The notes: generated from the sequence alone by a model not told the origin. Positions 42,254 to 55,210 are shown, numbered from the stretch's first letter. The stretch: DNA of 64,000 nucleotides from Plasmopara viticola (GCA_001695595.3 MBPM02000053.1:186001-250000); one strand, 5' to 3'. Program-made: numbers and translations.

Positions 42254-43900
42254 TGCGAACGTATGGATCCACTAAGTGGACGCAAGGAGCTAATAATAAT
42301 GCTACAATGGGTAGGACGGCGACAAAGACGGAGGAATCGACCGCGGTTCCTAGGCAAAGTCGCTCGCGCCGTACGTGCTCGAGTCGGGAACTGAGCGCGT
42401 GAAGAGAGAGGGCTCGCCCACGGTCAAGTGTCTTTAAATTTGTATCGTGGGGAAAGGCCCGATGTTGCAAACAGTTACAAGATTACCAAAGCGGACACGA
42501 TTTCTGGCTCACATAAACGAGGTTTTGACCCATTTTTTGAGCAAATGGGAACTTCGACATTGAAATCGTTGGGAGGCATTTCTGGCCTTTAAGCCAACTT
42601 TTCGTGCAAAGACGCCTGCGCTTTGTAGTCCTAAGCCTTTTTTATGAGGTTCAATTGGCGGCCATCGTGTGCTAGGCACACATGGTCCTGGGTTTAAACG
42701 TAAACACTTTTGCTTACATTAGCCCTAGGTCTTTGCTCTCATACTTGCTCTAAAAACACGAGCCTACCCAATTCTTACAACCTCACGCTACCACGTCGAC
42801 TGACTGACCGAGTCCAACCAAGAGAGTGCGACAGTCTGTAGCTTGGACCGCGGCCTCGTCACTCGCCACTCGTGCGGCTTCTTTTCGTACCTAACGACAG
42901 AATTCGCTTACCAGAAAACTTTCAACGGTTTAAATGCGTCCTTGGTAGTAATATCATCGAGTGCGCTCTAGTGGGGGAAGTGTGGGGGTAGTGAGGAAAG
43001 ACAGAAGGGCAAGAGTCACGAGTTGAAAGATGGCGTGGTTTTGATTGTAGTCTGTCACGCCGGCGTCGGCTCTACCAAGCCACCGCGTACTTTACAAGTA
43101 CATCGATCAGCAGCTCTTTTCTAGCGAAACTACAAGACGGTGGTGGGATGAATCGGGATGGACAATTTACAGCGCTGCAAAGATTCTCCCGCAGACTCGA
43201 CTTCGTGCTTTTGGTGGCTTTTACATTCATTTGCAGCGACTCGATGGCAGATGGCCTATGCTTCAACATTGACTGATAAATGGGCTTTTCGATGAACTGG
43301 GGTACGTTTCCCCTCGTCCTTTTTCAGAGGGACTAGGGGACTTTTGTTACAATTGCGCGCCTACCCTACTCCTGGCGATAGAGCGAGAAAAAATAGGCTA
43401 CAGTGAAAAGAGACCAGACATGCTCGTTACCGGCCAATCAAGGCAGAATGATTGGTGTATAGTACTCGGGTGAGTCGATTGCGACGTAATCTACTGGGCA
43501 TGAAGACCGGAAAATTCTACCATGGATTTATCTGTGCAGCTTAGATTACTTAAAAAAGCATAGAGGCACATATTTGTTCCATCGCAAGGTCTTGATGACG
43601 AAGGCGATAGATGATTTTTTCGTGCCATCTTTTCCTTTTTAGAGAATATAAGAGCATTTTCGAAAGTATATTTCGTAAGTTATAGTGTTCAGTCCGATCT
43701 ATTCAGGCTACGGCAGGCAAGAATGAGCTGAATTGTTATCAAAATGATAATAGGGCTGAAGCATTTATTTCTGTGTCGCTCGGCAGAATAAATCGGTTTA
43801 AGTAGGAATTTTCCCTCATAAGAATCTCACAGCTTCAGCGATGAAGAATGGACCACAAGATTAGCCTGTCACAATTTAAATCAATTTTGGCTACGTCGTA
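42254..43900. other. Intergenic region without recognisable genes
   Basis: Contains the promoter side of the START/FYVE/GAF gene. Only short unsupported frames occur. Confidence 0.4.
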
Positions 43901-43970
43901 AGAATGAGGAACGCATGACGGCTCTTGACGACTAGAGAATGAGCAACGCATGACGGCTCTTGACGACTAA
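43901..43970. repeat. Tandem duplication of a 35-bp unit
   Basis: Two units, 43901-43935 and 43936-43970, differ at two or three bases and share GAACGCATGACGGCTC-type text. It overlaps the Gypsy-like fragment. Confidence 0.85.
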
Positions 43971-44180
43971 GACTGCAAACATGTTCGATCGCTGACGAAC
44001 AGCTGTTCGGCCAAAAGGCTCGTGATCGAGAGAGCTGTTGCACTTTGTCCTAAGGCGCATAACTCCATACTTCTGAAGCTTCTTTAGCACCTGCCACAGA
44101 TAAACTCGATGTGAATGTTCTCGCCCTCGCAAATCTAATATGCAGAAGCACAAGTCGGCGGAAGACACTGTCGTCACAAT
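43932..44180 (-). mobile_element. Short fragment resembling a Gypsy-type reverse transcriptase
   Basis: A minus-strand frame contains ADLCFCILDLRGREHSHRV followed by YLWQVLKKLQKYGVM, resembling the segment of Gypsy reverse transcriptases after YLDDIL (HLRHLQ-x-V-F-x-x-L-x-x-Y-G). The similarity is short and partly frameshifted, and further parts of the element were not convincing. Confidence 0.35.
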
Positions 44181-44966
44181 ATATACCTTAAAAAGTTCGC
44201 CAAGAGGTGCGTTATACTATAACGAGCTGTCAGCGCGAAAACGCCCCTTGCAAAAACGGATATTATGGGATTGTCCTTGTGACGGCGACGCATAAAATGT
44301 TTTTCATGTAAAAGTGACGCTCGCACTCACTCAAAAGAGGAGGATGATGATCTAACATCACGCAGCACTCGGAGCGTCGAAGTAGGACATTATGCGGGAT
44401 CGGCGTCTGACAAAGGCAGCTTCTTTTGGCTTGATGAGGCGTCGGCGACCCTGACCGTCTTTGACAATTTACACCAATTGCCGTGGCTTTGAGCCCTCTA
44501 GACCTAAGCTGGTCCGCTTTCGAGATTCGAGCGCGTAATTACGACTTTTCGCGATAAAGCTGCTCCCAATGGACCTTTTTTAAGAATAGGAACTGACGGT
44601 TCGGATCTTTAGCTATCTGCCGTGTCCGCGTATGATTTGGTGCCAGCACTTTCACTTTTAACTCTTCTCGCTCATTATAGAGCTTATGTAGACCACTAAG
44701 TTAGCTCGTGTCCTGTTAAAGTTGCTGAGTGTATGTACTAGATTCCTCTGTCGATGGCTTCAATTGATCCAATAAAGCACGGACGCAATATAACTCAAAG
44801 AAGACAATTGAGGCCTTTTAGTAATTAAAATAAGCAGAGAAGTGCTGATGTGTTGGCTTCCAAATTTCGTGTCGTCTTTCTCTTTTATGTGACAAAGCGT
44901 ACTTTACCGCGCGAAAATTTTTGTCATAAAGAAACGCTCTTTTTCTCAACAGCACATCCTTTCTTA
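44181..44966. other. Intergenic region
   Basis: No recognisable genes. A short minus-strand stretch near 44380-44480 could belong to the Gypsy-like fragment. Confidence 0.3.
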
Positions 44967-44968
44967 AA

Positions 44969-45304
44969 ATGGACATCTATGTGTGTATTCTCGAGCAGCT
45001 CAGCTCATTGCAAGCATATACCAGTCGCCACTTTCCGCTCGGCTTTCGGACTTGAAACGCGGAGACTGTTCCAAGTCTTTGACCCCGCACACCACCATTC
45101 TTCGTCTTTTTTTAAATGTAAGTCCTTGATTAGCTCACACTGGTCCTGTCGTAGTGGTTGTTGCCTTGTGACATAGCACTTTGCGCTAGGTCAAAGACTT
45201 GGAACAGTCACCGCGTTTCAAGGCCGAAAGCCGAGCGGAAAGTGGCGACTGGTATATGCTTGTAATGAGCTGAGCTGCTCAAGAATACACACATAGATGT
45301 TCAT
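44969..45304. repeat. Large inverted repeat with 116-bp arms
   Basis: The arms 44969-45084 and 45189-45304 are near-perfect reverse complements (a handful of mismatches) separated by about 104 bp. Both read outward from GGTCAAAGACTTGGAACAGT. This has the form of a foldback or inverted duplication. No transposase is present. Confidence 0.85.
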
Positions 45305-48300
45305 TGGAATAACGAAACTTGGGGTTGATTTATGCTTGTATGCATTGGTTTCGCCATAAAACAGTCCAGTGCCAATGGAGCTATCCGACACGTCACGAAC
45401 AATGCTCAGCGGTCGTTGCATATCCGGCAAAGCTAAGATACGTGTCTGTAAGTACCATTTTCACCCTCTTGGTATTGGGCTTCCCAGATCCATACAATAT
45501 TTTTAAAGACTACTTTGATAGTAGTCTCGCCTTTTCCGCTTTATTTGCGCTGCATTATGCACTTGAACATTCCTAACAAGTAAGTTGTGATGCCTTTATG
45601 CCTATTTTACCTCGAGTTTGCACGAGTACCATCAAAGTGTGTACGTATACAGCTTGGAAAATTGCACCACCAGACATCTAGACTTCACAGGTGCCTTTGA
45701 CAGTGTTTAAGGCGTACAAACTCAGTTCCAATATCAAACAGCTGAATCGACATAGGGGACATATTAACCTCGCGCATGCGGAGCTGACATTATCTGTTAG
45801 CCAAGTCGGGTGCATTGTAGATCTCATACCCAATGTGACGTTTTGCGATCCAGAAGTTGGCGTCTGTGCATGTCGCTATTTAGCTGATCAGAAGTGTGAA
45901 CAGTGCGCCACATGCCATTGGTCATAGGTTGTTTGGAATGAGAGGAGTGAGACGTCAATCTTGAATTTAAAGTATCTACTTATTGATAATTGCTGGTAAA
46001 TTTACGAGAACCATGTCTGGGAAGTTTTCAAACAAAGGATACACCGGATCTTCAAACCAAGGCGCACAGTACGCTGTCTCTATGGCCGATTCAAGGTATC
46101 TTCGTTTGAGGAAAAGAATGGATTGTAAAATTCAATTGTGGGTTGTCGTTTGAGGAACAACACAATAAAGAAACCTTATGGCTTCAGCCAAATACCAAAA
46201 GTTTTACATTCCTCGAAAATCAATTACTTTGAAACCTTTAGCGACTCTTTCAACTGAAATGCACCGGTTTTGATACAGCAGCTATTTGAACTACCAAACA
46301 TTTCTGTAAACTAGGTGCCTTTTTTATTTCGAGGTTGTTCGCTACATCTAGCAATGATTTACGTATCGCATCCCTAGATGTTTTATCAGAGCTATGTTAC
46401 CCGCTCCAAATTCCCAAGTGTGATTCTATGCTAGCCGCTATACCTTGTGGGAATGTACGAAGAAATTATACTGCCAGCTCTCAAAAATACAATGCTGTTC
46501 ACTTTAAAAACTATGTCGGTAAAACTAGAATAGCGCCTTCTGAAGCCTGTACTGCCAGTTCAAATGGTCAAACGCTAAGAAAGGATCTAAAGACGTGGTC
46601 ATGTTAAAGATTTTTGCACTTGTGGAACACCCATAATAGTTCCGTGTCTAGTTTTGCCCATACTTACTTTCAAAGGAGGCGTACGCACAACAGGGGTGAA
46701 AATTTGACTCACCGAAGTAAAGGTACGCATGATCGAATAACTATCAACTATGGTGCTTCCCCGCTAATTAATAGAGACACCAGGCTATATTTGCCATGGA
46801 ATGTCTTCTATCAAGGCATACTTGCCTATGTCAAGGACAAGGAAGTACTTTGTGCTGTCAAAATCATATCATTTTACGGCCAGGTCCAATACGACCTAAG
46901 AATCGTCTAGAGTCATACAATTAGGTAGTCGAACCGAAATTAATGAACTTCTACTACTCTTGCTTAAACATATTTAGCCTATCTAGAAATACAATCGACG
47001 TGTACTTGCAGCGATAGTCCAGAGTCTGCCAAACTCGCAAAATATTTCGCAGTTTATTGCCCTTGCGTGCACAACCAGCAGACCACCGACGTGTGCTTCG
47101 TTTTCGAGAGCTTGACAGCTCTCGAAGGCTAAGCTCTTAGTATGTGTATTAGCCGCACACCCATTCTTCTGTAAGAGAAAAAAAGCCTTTGGTTGTACCG
47201 GCTTACGGTTTACATTATGCGTTACTGCTTATACCTTAGCCTGTGCCTCGAAATTAGAATATCTCATAGAGCCCAAACGCGACAAGGCGCTTTAGTGGCT
47301 AAATAGCAGCGAGGGCTGCAGATGCAGCCGCCATTTTAGGTTAATTGCGGCTGAAAGGCGTTTGAGCAGCGCTAATCCGACAGATACGGAAAGGTGCTTC
47401 AACCCTTAACTTAGGTAGTCAATTTATCCGCTTCGGTGCAAAATAGATTATGTGCTACCAGGTGCAACGTAGCCACACAGACCTTGCCCAGAGGATAAGT
47501 GCAGAAAGATACAAAATCTTCCGGGGAACGACCGTTTGATATTTCTGGTCTTTAGAGACTCGATGTGCGCAATAGATTGCAGCCCAAAAACTTTACAATG
47601 TTTACTTTTACCTTCTATTCAATGCATACACAAAATTAGCTGTAATTGAGGCCGGAATGGAAGCCGATCACAATATCGGACCATTCCTTGCCACAAAAGT
47701 TCGGCATTTGTAACGGCCCGTTATGTAATTTTATGGTGTTTACCCTTATGGATAACCCAATTGCAGTTTAGACGCCCCCAGCTACCAAAATAGCGCACAA
47801 GGATACACCAGGCATTCTTGAATCTATCAATATTTTGCCAACTGGGTGTCACAGGTAACGCTTCTAAGCCACTAATAGTTTATTTCGTACTTTAGTGGCC
47901 GCTTTCTATAGAGTTCTTTGGTCGTTTGTGCCTATTGGGCTGCTATAAAAAAAGCGGAAGGACATCCTTTTTATGCATGGTGACATAATTATGCATGGTA
48001 CTATACTCCAGGACATATATGACTCCCTTAATAGACATGATATCGAACAGCACAGAACAACTCGCTAAATTTTTCCCGACCGACCACTCAACTCCTTTAT
48101 AGTTTTCCATACAAAAAATAGATAGTAAGCGACCCGCAACTCGACCGGCACAGACGAAACGCTTCGGGTTCGAGGTTTAGCACGTGACGAACCGTCAGTC
48201 ACGTCCCGCCCACTATCTGGCCTTTCAACCAGCTAAGAGAGTGGTGCCAATAAGGGGACTCCCTGCAAATTGCCTCGAGCGTTGCCACTCATGAGATCGC

Positions 48301-48447
48301 CATGGTTTACATGGGAAACGATTGCAAAAGACGCATGAGGTTGTAAGACTAGGTTTGATTTTGTATTTCGAATTATGAAATGGCCGCGAGCGCGCTGTCG
48401 CAGTAGGCTAGACGCATTAAAAACTATATACTTGGACGAGGTCTGAT
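45305..48447. other. Long region without recognisable genes
   Basis: Several frames of 70-100 codons (for example 45691-45927, 46335-46607 and 46614-46910 on the plus strand) have no recognisable domain and may be chance or decayed coding sequence. Confidence 0.35.
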
Positions 48448-48840
48448 CTAAGCATGGCGCAGTCGCTGCTGGCGTTGCGCCACGACCACTGCTACGAGTG
48501 CTGCCAGGTCCTTCAACTGCGCAGAGGCATCGACTACATGCGCTTCCATGAGGCGCACCGACTTCTTGAGCACATCGAGCTCTTCGCGGCGCCGCCGCTT
48601 GGCGGCCAAGTACGTCTCTTCTTCTGCAAACTCATTCTCCGTCTCGTAGCAGCAGTCGCTCTCGTCGCTCGAGCTCTCACCAGACGTAGAGCAGGAAACC
48701 TCGTCAACACATTGGCCGACAGCACTTTCGTTCTCGGGCTTGGACGAGGCAAACGCGCCATTGCGGCGCCGCTTGTGGCTCAGCACACGGGCGGATGACA
48801 TGGTGGAGGGTGTGGATGGGAAAGAGTTCATGGAGCACAT
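48448..48840 (-). CDS. Small acidic/basic protein with a C-terminal coiled coil
   Basis: About 130 residues from the first ATG in the frame (MCSMNSFPSTPST); the frame is open further upstream but only by a non-ATG start. It has a basic KRRRNG patch, an acidic Ser/Asp/Glu stretch (SSSDESDCCYETENEF), then AAKRRRREELDVLKKSVRLM leading into a Leu/Val-rich heptad segment (LKDLAALVAVVVAQ). This looks like a short bZIP-like or other nuclear coiled-coil protein, but the basic region is not a standard bZIP signature. Isolated, without neighbours within 2 kb. Function unknown. Confidence 0.5.
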   Translation of the reverse strand: MCSMNSFPSTPSTMSSARVLSHKRRRNGAFASSKPENESAVGQCVDEVSCSTSGESSSDESDCCYETENEFAEEETYLAAKRRRREELDVLKKSVRLMEAHVVDASAQLKDLAALVAVVVAQRQQRLRHA

Positions 48841-51338
48841 TGGGGCAGCGATGAAGTTTGGGTTTCTTAGCACGATTTGGTTGGGACGACGAGTCCAGGT
48901 GTAAGCTTGAAAGCACAATGAGAAATGGTGGTCGCCTAACAAAGCTCTCTCGCTAAGGCCGAAGTCGCTGGAGTTCCCAGGCGGTTATAATAAAATGCGT
49001 CGGGGCAAGGAGACCGGTCGCTTTATTGCGTCCACCTTCACTTGTGAAAAGTATGCTTTTTTTATTGCGCGAGACTTGGTCGGTCGGAACGTCTTTTCCC
49101 GGGAAATAGCGACATGGCCCGAATCTATCGAATCGCGGTTGACCCTAAAAAGACCTGGTTTTACCGACTCCCTGTCGATTTCGGTCCTCGTCTGGGCTGT
49201 CTATGTCGGTCGTCTTCCTGATACGAATCCACTTGACTTCACTATGTTTCCCGCTGCGGTCGGGAAATGGCAACTTTGCCTCAGAGCGCTCGCGGTCGGT
49301 CGGGAATAGCGATTTTGTATACTACGGGGCTGGCCCGCCAAGTTGAATTCGGCAGGCTTCTTATCTGATGCGCACCTTTAAGCTTACCTTGCGATTGGCT
49401 TAGTGCAAGCAATGATCTCCTTAGATATTTGAACCTAACTATCTTTCCCTTCCGTGAGCAAGCAGACACTTGCTATTTTGCACCTCATGCATCATTCTTA
49501 CTAACTTACTGCCCGCTTGCCGAGCGTTTTCAGACTTTCATATCTATGGCTTGGGATGTGGCCGCAAGCCGAGGCTATAGGTGATTAAAACCGAACACTT
49601 TCATGTTCGAGCGTCATACCACACGAACGACTGCGAAAGAGTATGAGCCTATACATAGCCAAACGTCCGGATGTACTGTGCCATGATTTGTTCTTAGTTG
49701 TTCGAAACAACACGTGTCTACGCCATAATTAGAGCAAGGCTCGGGCGCTGGATCTACCAGCTCTTGGCATTTTAACAGAATACTTTGATCGTGCGACAGG
49801 AAGTGTAGACGAGCGAATTCTCAATTACAGCGCACCATTACTGATTGAGACAATCATTTCACACCTGGGATAGGTATTAATAGATTGAAGCTAAAAGCAA
49901 ATTAGAGCGAAAACACTATTTGGCACAGAAAGGAAGGCAAACTGTCACATAACGCGCGACTACGTGTGTGCAATATATTTTGGGCCTCTTTTTAAGGTCG
50001 TGTTCAGAATCTGTATCCCGCGATGACGTTCCATAATGGGTATGAGCTTCTTCCACGTCTGATTTGTCTATAGTAGTACTGTTTAAGGAATGAGTACCCA
50101 GCCTTCCAAACTTTAGCCATCACAGTGTATTGCAGTGTGGAAGGCAATTGAATGACCATTCATTAAGGCAGGAACTGCAAGGAAGTATAGAGTAGGACTT
50201 GAAGATTGGAAAGCCGTATTGATGCGTCCTTTGTTGGTGCAATATTCAAGATAAAATAATGTATTGTCGTTGATGACAATTGACGATGACAAAAAGCGCT
50301 TTGAGACCTTTGAGGTTGAAAGGCAGACGAAACAGCGGCGCGAAATGACGCTTTTTGCAGCGACAAGTGCAACGTTTGCAGACTCGTCGCCAAGGACATG
50401 GATTCTTCAGACGAGCGCCGTGCAGACGGTGACGAAACTTTTACGTATTGTGAGTACACGTGGAATGCGGCAGGTTATCAGATCGGCCACAATGGGGCAA
50501 GTGGGATTGACGTTACGACCATTTCAGGACACGGGCAAGCTGTAAGTAATAATGTGATGGGCAATAATATTGGCACGGTGCCGTCGACACGGAGCACATA
50601 AGTGATGCTGACTACGTCGTGGTTGCATTGAAAAAGGAGTCGGTTGTGACACAGTCATTAGCTACGTTTATACCTGGGCGAAGGGCAAACAAGACACGAA
50701 GTACTTAGCCTCTGAGTTCAAGTTGCTCCTGACCGTAAATGGTGCTAGAAGTTGCGGACCAATTTTAAAGAACAAAGGCCTTGTCAGAAAAGAGTGTTTA
50801 CCGAGGTGGTGATGCTGGGTAGTGTATTGCTCGATGACTGGACGGTGGCTGGAACGTGGCAATGGCATGGCGAAAATTGGCTTCTGTGATAGTGAGCCTC
50901 GCTACACTGACAAGATTTGAGCAGTGTTTTCATTAAAATGTGCACTGCCTTTAATGTCTAGCCTTTCATTGAGACTTTTACTTGGTGAGAACCGTGCAAT
51001 TGACTGGATATTCGATATACTTGCATGAGTGGAGCGATACCATACAATTTAGAGCCGCAATGCAGCGAGACGGAACTCATATCTAATACAAAGCCAAAAG
51101 GACAGCTAATAAAAGCTATAGCGATTAGAATCTGCTTATGAAAACAGAGCAGTGGAGGTACTCGGTAATTACGGTCAGCAAGTGACGCGACGTATTTGCA
51201 GAGCGGTTGCAGGTACAAAACGAGAAGATTTTGTACGATTAATGACGGGTTACGCAAGCGGGGAATAATTTAACTCAATACTGCGATTTACGGTCGGGCT
51301 CCGTCTAGACTGAAAGGTCACGGATTTGATGTACATGT
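48841..51338. other. Intergenic region
   Basis: Mostly without recognisable genes. A plus-strand frame at 50398-50601 ends with a sequence resembling a 5' splice donor (GTAAGT near 50540), so a short exon is possible, but no protein family is recognised. Confidence 0.35.
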
Positions 51339-52899
51339 ATGTCATCAATATCTTGGCAAATGTCGGGGAACGACGACCCTCTGTGCGTAGCGTTGCTCTT
51401 CTGCGCTACGTTCGGCGTAGGCTCCATGAGCTTCGGTGTCGTCTTTGCAGCTGCAGGACCGCAGCTGGCCGCTACAGGTCTGTACTTCCTTTCGGCCTGC
51501 AACCTTCACGCGAGGTGAGAAACCCCGTTTTTGTTAGCGTTTACTCTAACTCTAATCGATCAAAATATGGTACGACAGTGTTGTAATGAGCAAGGCGTTA
51601 ATGGTGGCACCCGTAACCGTCCGCACCTTTAGTGATCTGAGCTACTATGCCTTTGGAGACCTAGGACGCCGGATCGTGTTGCTGGCTGAATGGGGCGCGG
51701 GTTTTTTAAGTCCTATCGCCTTTTTGATTCTTGGCGGTACAAACCTGTTACCGTGTCTGTTTCAAGGATCTGCATTGGAGCATTGGAGTCCTACCCATTG
51801 GATCATCGCCATGAGTCTCTGTGCCTTACCCTTGACTATGGTTCCGACACTGAAACTTGCCCCTCCATTGGCTGCCCTATGTGGTCTCGCGGCTGTATTA
51901 GCCGATGCCATTTGCATCGGCTACAGTCTCCAGACCATCCACTTACCACCACGAGAGACGCAAATTCAGCCTGCCAATGCCATGCAAACATTCGGCCTCC
52001 TTCTCTTCGCCACGGGCACCGCCAGTCGCATTCCCTCCATGCAACAGCAGCACTCAGATCCCGCACGCTTCGCTAACCAGGTGTCGCGCACGTTGCTTTT
52101 CATCACGTTAATGTCCATGGTGATCGGGATCGCGGCCTACTCTCAATTTGGCTGCATGGCGCCAGCTACGCTCCTTGATCAATTACCAACCACCAGTTCT
52201 GCTCGAAAAGTGGCGTCGACGCTCATGCTCGCTCACCTTTTAATGGCCTTTTCATTGCTACAAACCTCAACTCTTCACGACGTGGAGCAGTCTATCCTCG
52301 GCAAAGATGAAGAGATGCAACAGATGCAAAATCTACATTCTACCAACTCTACCGTCACGTCAAAGTCAAGTCAAACACTTTTATTGTCCCCTATCGTGAA
52401 CGACGCTATCCCTATTGAAAAAGACCTCTTTGATAGCCATGATACTCTATACGTTAACATGGCGTCGCCACCTTCGAGCAACAATGGCAACCACTCGGCC
52501 ACCAGTGGAGCGTTTCGAGCCTCGGATGTCTTAAATCGTGGCTTGCTTCGGACACTCACTGTGGGGTTGCAAGCCTTTCTCGCCATCCTCTTTCAAGCGT
52601 CTTACCTTGACGTGTTGAGCTTCATTGGAGCTACCGCAATCTCCGTCTCGTGTATGATCATGCCGTGTTTGTGCTATCTCCGGATCCACCCAATTGCGAC
52701 ACAGACGTTTCGCGGCAAATGTGACTTAATGGTGTGCCACTTGACAATTGCGAGCTCGACCGTGCTCGGGATCTACTGCGCTTGCATTGCAATCGGCAAT
52801 TTGAGTCGGGACATGAGACTGTTGGATCTGTTTCAAGCGACTGGAACGGTAACTCTGGCTGACGCGTTTCCTTATTGCTACGAAGGTGAACGCAATTAA
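51339..52899 (+). CDS. Amino-acid transporter, AAAP (Aa_trans) family, two exons
   Basis: My model joins 51339-51514 and 51579-52899 through a 64-nt GT..AG intron, in frame, giving 498 residues. Without the first exon the second would start within the fold. The start is the first ATG after an in-frame TGA. Helix 1 has FCATFGVGSMSFGVVFAAAG, the conserved glycine-rich opening of AAAP transporters, and about ten further hydrophobic segments follow (for example LLAEWGAGFLSPIAFLILG and MVIGIAAYSQFG). A large hydrophilic loop lies between about residues 300 and 380. The protein should be a membrane permease for amino acids, probably with proton coupling. Substrate unknown. It converges tightly with the ARL16-like gene, only 24 bp apart. 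Confidence 0.8.
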
Positions 52900-52923
52900 T
52901 AGACAAATACAGTAGCGAAAGCC

Positions 52924-53637
52924 CTAATTCGTTACGGGGTACACTCGTATACCGTTGGGCTCTAATCCGGATCGACGAATCCCGCTAAAGACCCGTCGTC
53001 TGTTATTGTTGACAATAGTATTGCTATTCCTAAAATGCTCTTTGCTTGCTTGTTCCAGCCACTTGATGATTTGCGCCACGTTTTCGCCCGTAAGCGCACT
53101 GACCTTGATGACTTGCACGGGACCATTGTCCGCGTCAGCTACAAGGCGATTAAGGCACAGATAGGTCTGCAGCATAGCGTCGGTGACCACAAAGTTTGCG
53201 TCAATGTGAGTGATGACTACCAACTTGGCTTTGTGCCTCATTTCATCGACACTTAGAATGGCGTAAAACTCAATCGCAGCGGCTGCCAATTGTGTCGGGT
53301 TGCTCGCGTCAACGAGAAAGAGCCAAAAGTGGCACGAGTCAAAGTATGAAGGCCACATGGGCAGTAATTGACCACCAATCTCTCTCAGCATACAATTTTT
53401 TGCATTTACCAACTTGAGCGACCAATGTTCGACGCCAACGCTCGGTTGCGTATCCGAGTCAACAATACATTGTGCGTCCGTGTATTCGTCCTCTTTTACA
53501 TTGCTGTAAAGACTTGACGCAAAGGCTACAAAGCGCTGCAAAACGGTTTTTTGCTTGCTCATGACCTGCGCGGTGAGTTGCCGAAGCAAAAGAGTCTTGC
53601 CAGTGCCGTCTAGACCAAGCACGAGTCCCGTCACCAT
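52924..53637 (-). CDS. ARL16-like small GTPase
   Basis: About 237 residues from the ATG at 53637; a longer frame to 53658 uses a TTG. The P-loop GLDGTGKT is at residues 8-15. Switch II reads REIGG in place of the usual WDxGG, and the stretch LFLVDASNPTQLAAAAIEF follows. The REIGG form and the DASNPTQL text match ARL16, a divergent member of the ARF/ARL family linked in animals to cilium and Golgi traffic. The NKxD specificity motif is replaced by THID, so guanine selectivity may be altered. The C-terminal 45 residues form an extra basic tail (NNNRRRVFSGIRRSG). An N-terminal myristoylation glycine is not at position 2. Oomycetes make flagellate zoospores, which fits a cilium role by inference. 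Confidence 0.75.
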   Translation of the reverse strand: MVTGLVLGLDGTGKTLLLRQLTAQVMSKQKTVLQRFVAFASSLYSNVKEDEYTDAQCIVDSDTQPSVGVEHWSLKLVNAKNCMLREIGGQLLPMWPSYFDSCHFWLFLVDASNPTQLAAAAIEFYAILSVDEMRHKAKLVVITHIDANFVVTDAMLQTYLCLNRLVADADNGPVQVIKVSALTGENVAQIIKWLEQASKEHFRNSNTIVNNNRRRVFSGIRRSGLEPNGIRVYPVTN

Positions 53638-54894
53638 GCTTTGTACTATTGGTTTCAATTTTACGGATAAAGTGACCCCCTATTTTTTTGTGGATTGCAC
53701 TCAATTTTTCTAACGAGAAAAAGTGCCTTAAATAAATACTACTCGAGGATACGAGGCTTCAGATTAAGCATGGCGTTATAGGACTTTACTGCAATGATGC
53801 GTACAATTCCACTTCTTGACTAAAACTGTAAGCGACCCGTTGTCTCACTTCAAAACACAAACACGACCGCTTCTTTATAAATATTTTAGATTGAGAGACC
53901 ATCGCCAATAGCTGTTCAGTTCTAAATCCAACAATAACATGATTGTGGGTACACGCTAATCGTTCGACAAAATTAAAGCTGTCAACGCACCGGTAAATTG
54001 AAAGTGCATTTGTCATGCAACAGCTGCTGCCTACCTTTATCAACTCTCTAGTCAAGTAAAAGGTCGAAAGCATCATCACTCGCATAGAGCAGTGCAAGAA
54101 AATCTGTCTTGAGGAAGAATTATCAAGAGGCAACTGCACTTGATTATAATTAAATAGACCAGCTTATGTATAGCTTTAAGTCGGCTTCTGTTGTATGTAC
54201 TTAGCTCGAGCTCGATGCGGTGCTCGCACAAAAAGTTGACGAGGCTTGTTAGGTCAAAGATATTGCTGAAGCGGTGATTTTAAGACCAGAGAAGAGATCA
54301 ACTTTTCATTGTTGTCTGATGAAGCAATCTTAGACGGCAGTAAGAGGGTAATCAGTGCGAGGATTGCATCATCGATGTAAAGGACTCGTCTAATCTGCAT
54401 CAGTGTTTGGTAATAGAGCATTATGGTCTAACGAGTCCCGCCTGGGACATCATTTCTTGGTCGAGATGTATGTCATGAAATACACATCGTTATAGATGAC
54501 AACACTGCGTGATACGGCAGTGGCCTTTACCACAGGGCATTTCAAAAGTATTGCTGCACTATTTTAAGCAAATTACATGACGGAAAGTGGTCGGAAAAGT
54601 AAGCAACCATTTACGCCATCAAAAAGGAAGAAGCCGAGCAGCTCGTGCAAGTATGGAAATAATAGATGCGTTCACTCTTTTGGAACTTATAGTGGTTCGT
54701 CCAATGTACAATGCAATTGATAAGATGACGAGAGTTATCGACCCCTTACGCATAAAAGTGACATACGGTCATAACTACGAGTGATGCACTCTGCTCCCCC
54801 ATGGGGGTGGTTGGTCAAGACTCAGTGGCTCTTAAGCGCACTTAAGCCATTCGTCGCCTCTTGACTCATCCGTTAAGCCCCTCCAGGGCGTCTG
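53638..54894. other. Intergenic region
   Basis: No recognisable genes. It contains the ARL16 promoter side and reaches the left target-site duplicate of the next SINE. Confidence 0.4.
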
Positions 54895-54912
54895 CTCTAC
54901 CATGATAAGAAT

Positions 54913-55210
54913 TAGCCGTTCGACCCAGGACCGGGAGGTACCTGGTTCGATACCCATAGGATCCGAATTAAGGAAGCCGGAGATAGGTCACTAAAGTGGA
55001 CGAGCCATCACACCCGAGTGTGTGACCGCCCTACCAACTCGCGCCCGATTGGGTAATAAAAGGGTTGGGTGGGGGACGCCCCACTGACCGAAAAAGCCCC
55101 ATAGTGTAATGAGGGGTACGGAACCCGGTCCCACTAGGGTCGGATTGCTATCAGTATCCCGCGATAGAGACAGCTTAGTCCTAGCGCGTGGGTTCCGGTA
55201 GCTTAAATCT
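54913..55210 (+). mobile_element. SINE-like element, family B, with 18-bp target-site duplication
   Basis: About 298 bp bounded by perfect 18-bp direct repeats CTCTACCATGATAAGAAT (54895-54912 and 55211-55228). Near its 5' end CCTGGTTCGATACCC fits the RNA polymerase III box B (GGTTCRANNCC), so it is probably tRNA-derived. A diverged copy lies at 22150-22450. No coding capacity. Confidence 0.85.

Noticed and set aside
45691..46910. Three plus-strand ORFs of 78-98 codons
   Set aside because: Composition is plain and no domain is recognised. They are left as possible decayed coding sequence rather than genes.
50264..50601. Upstream exon of the amino-acid transporter
   Set aside because: It would need an intron of about 790 nt, unlike the ~65-nt introns seen elsewhere, and its text matches no transporter. 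The transporter already has a start ATG at 51339 after an in-frame stop.
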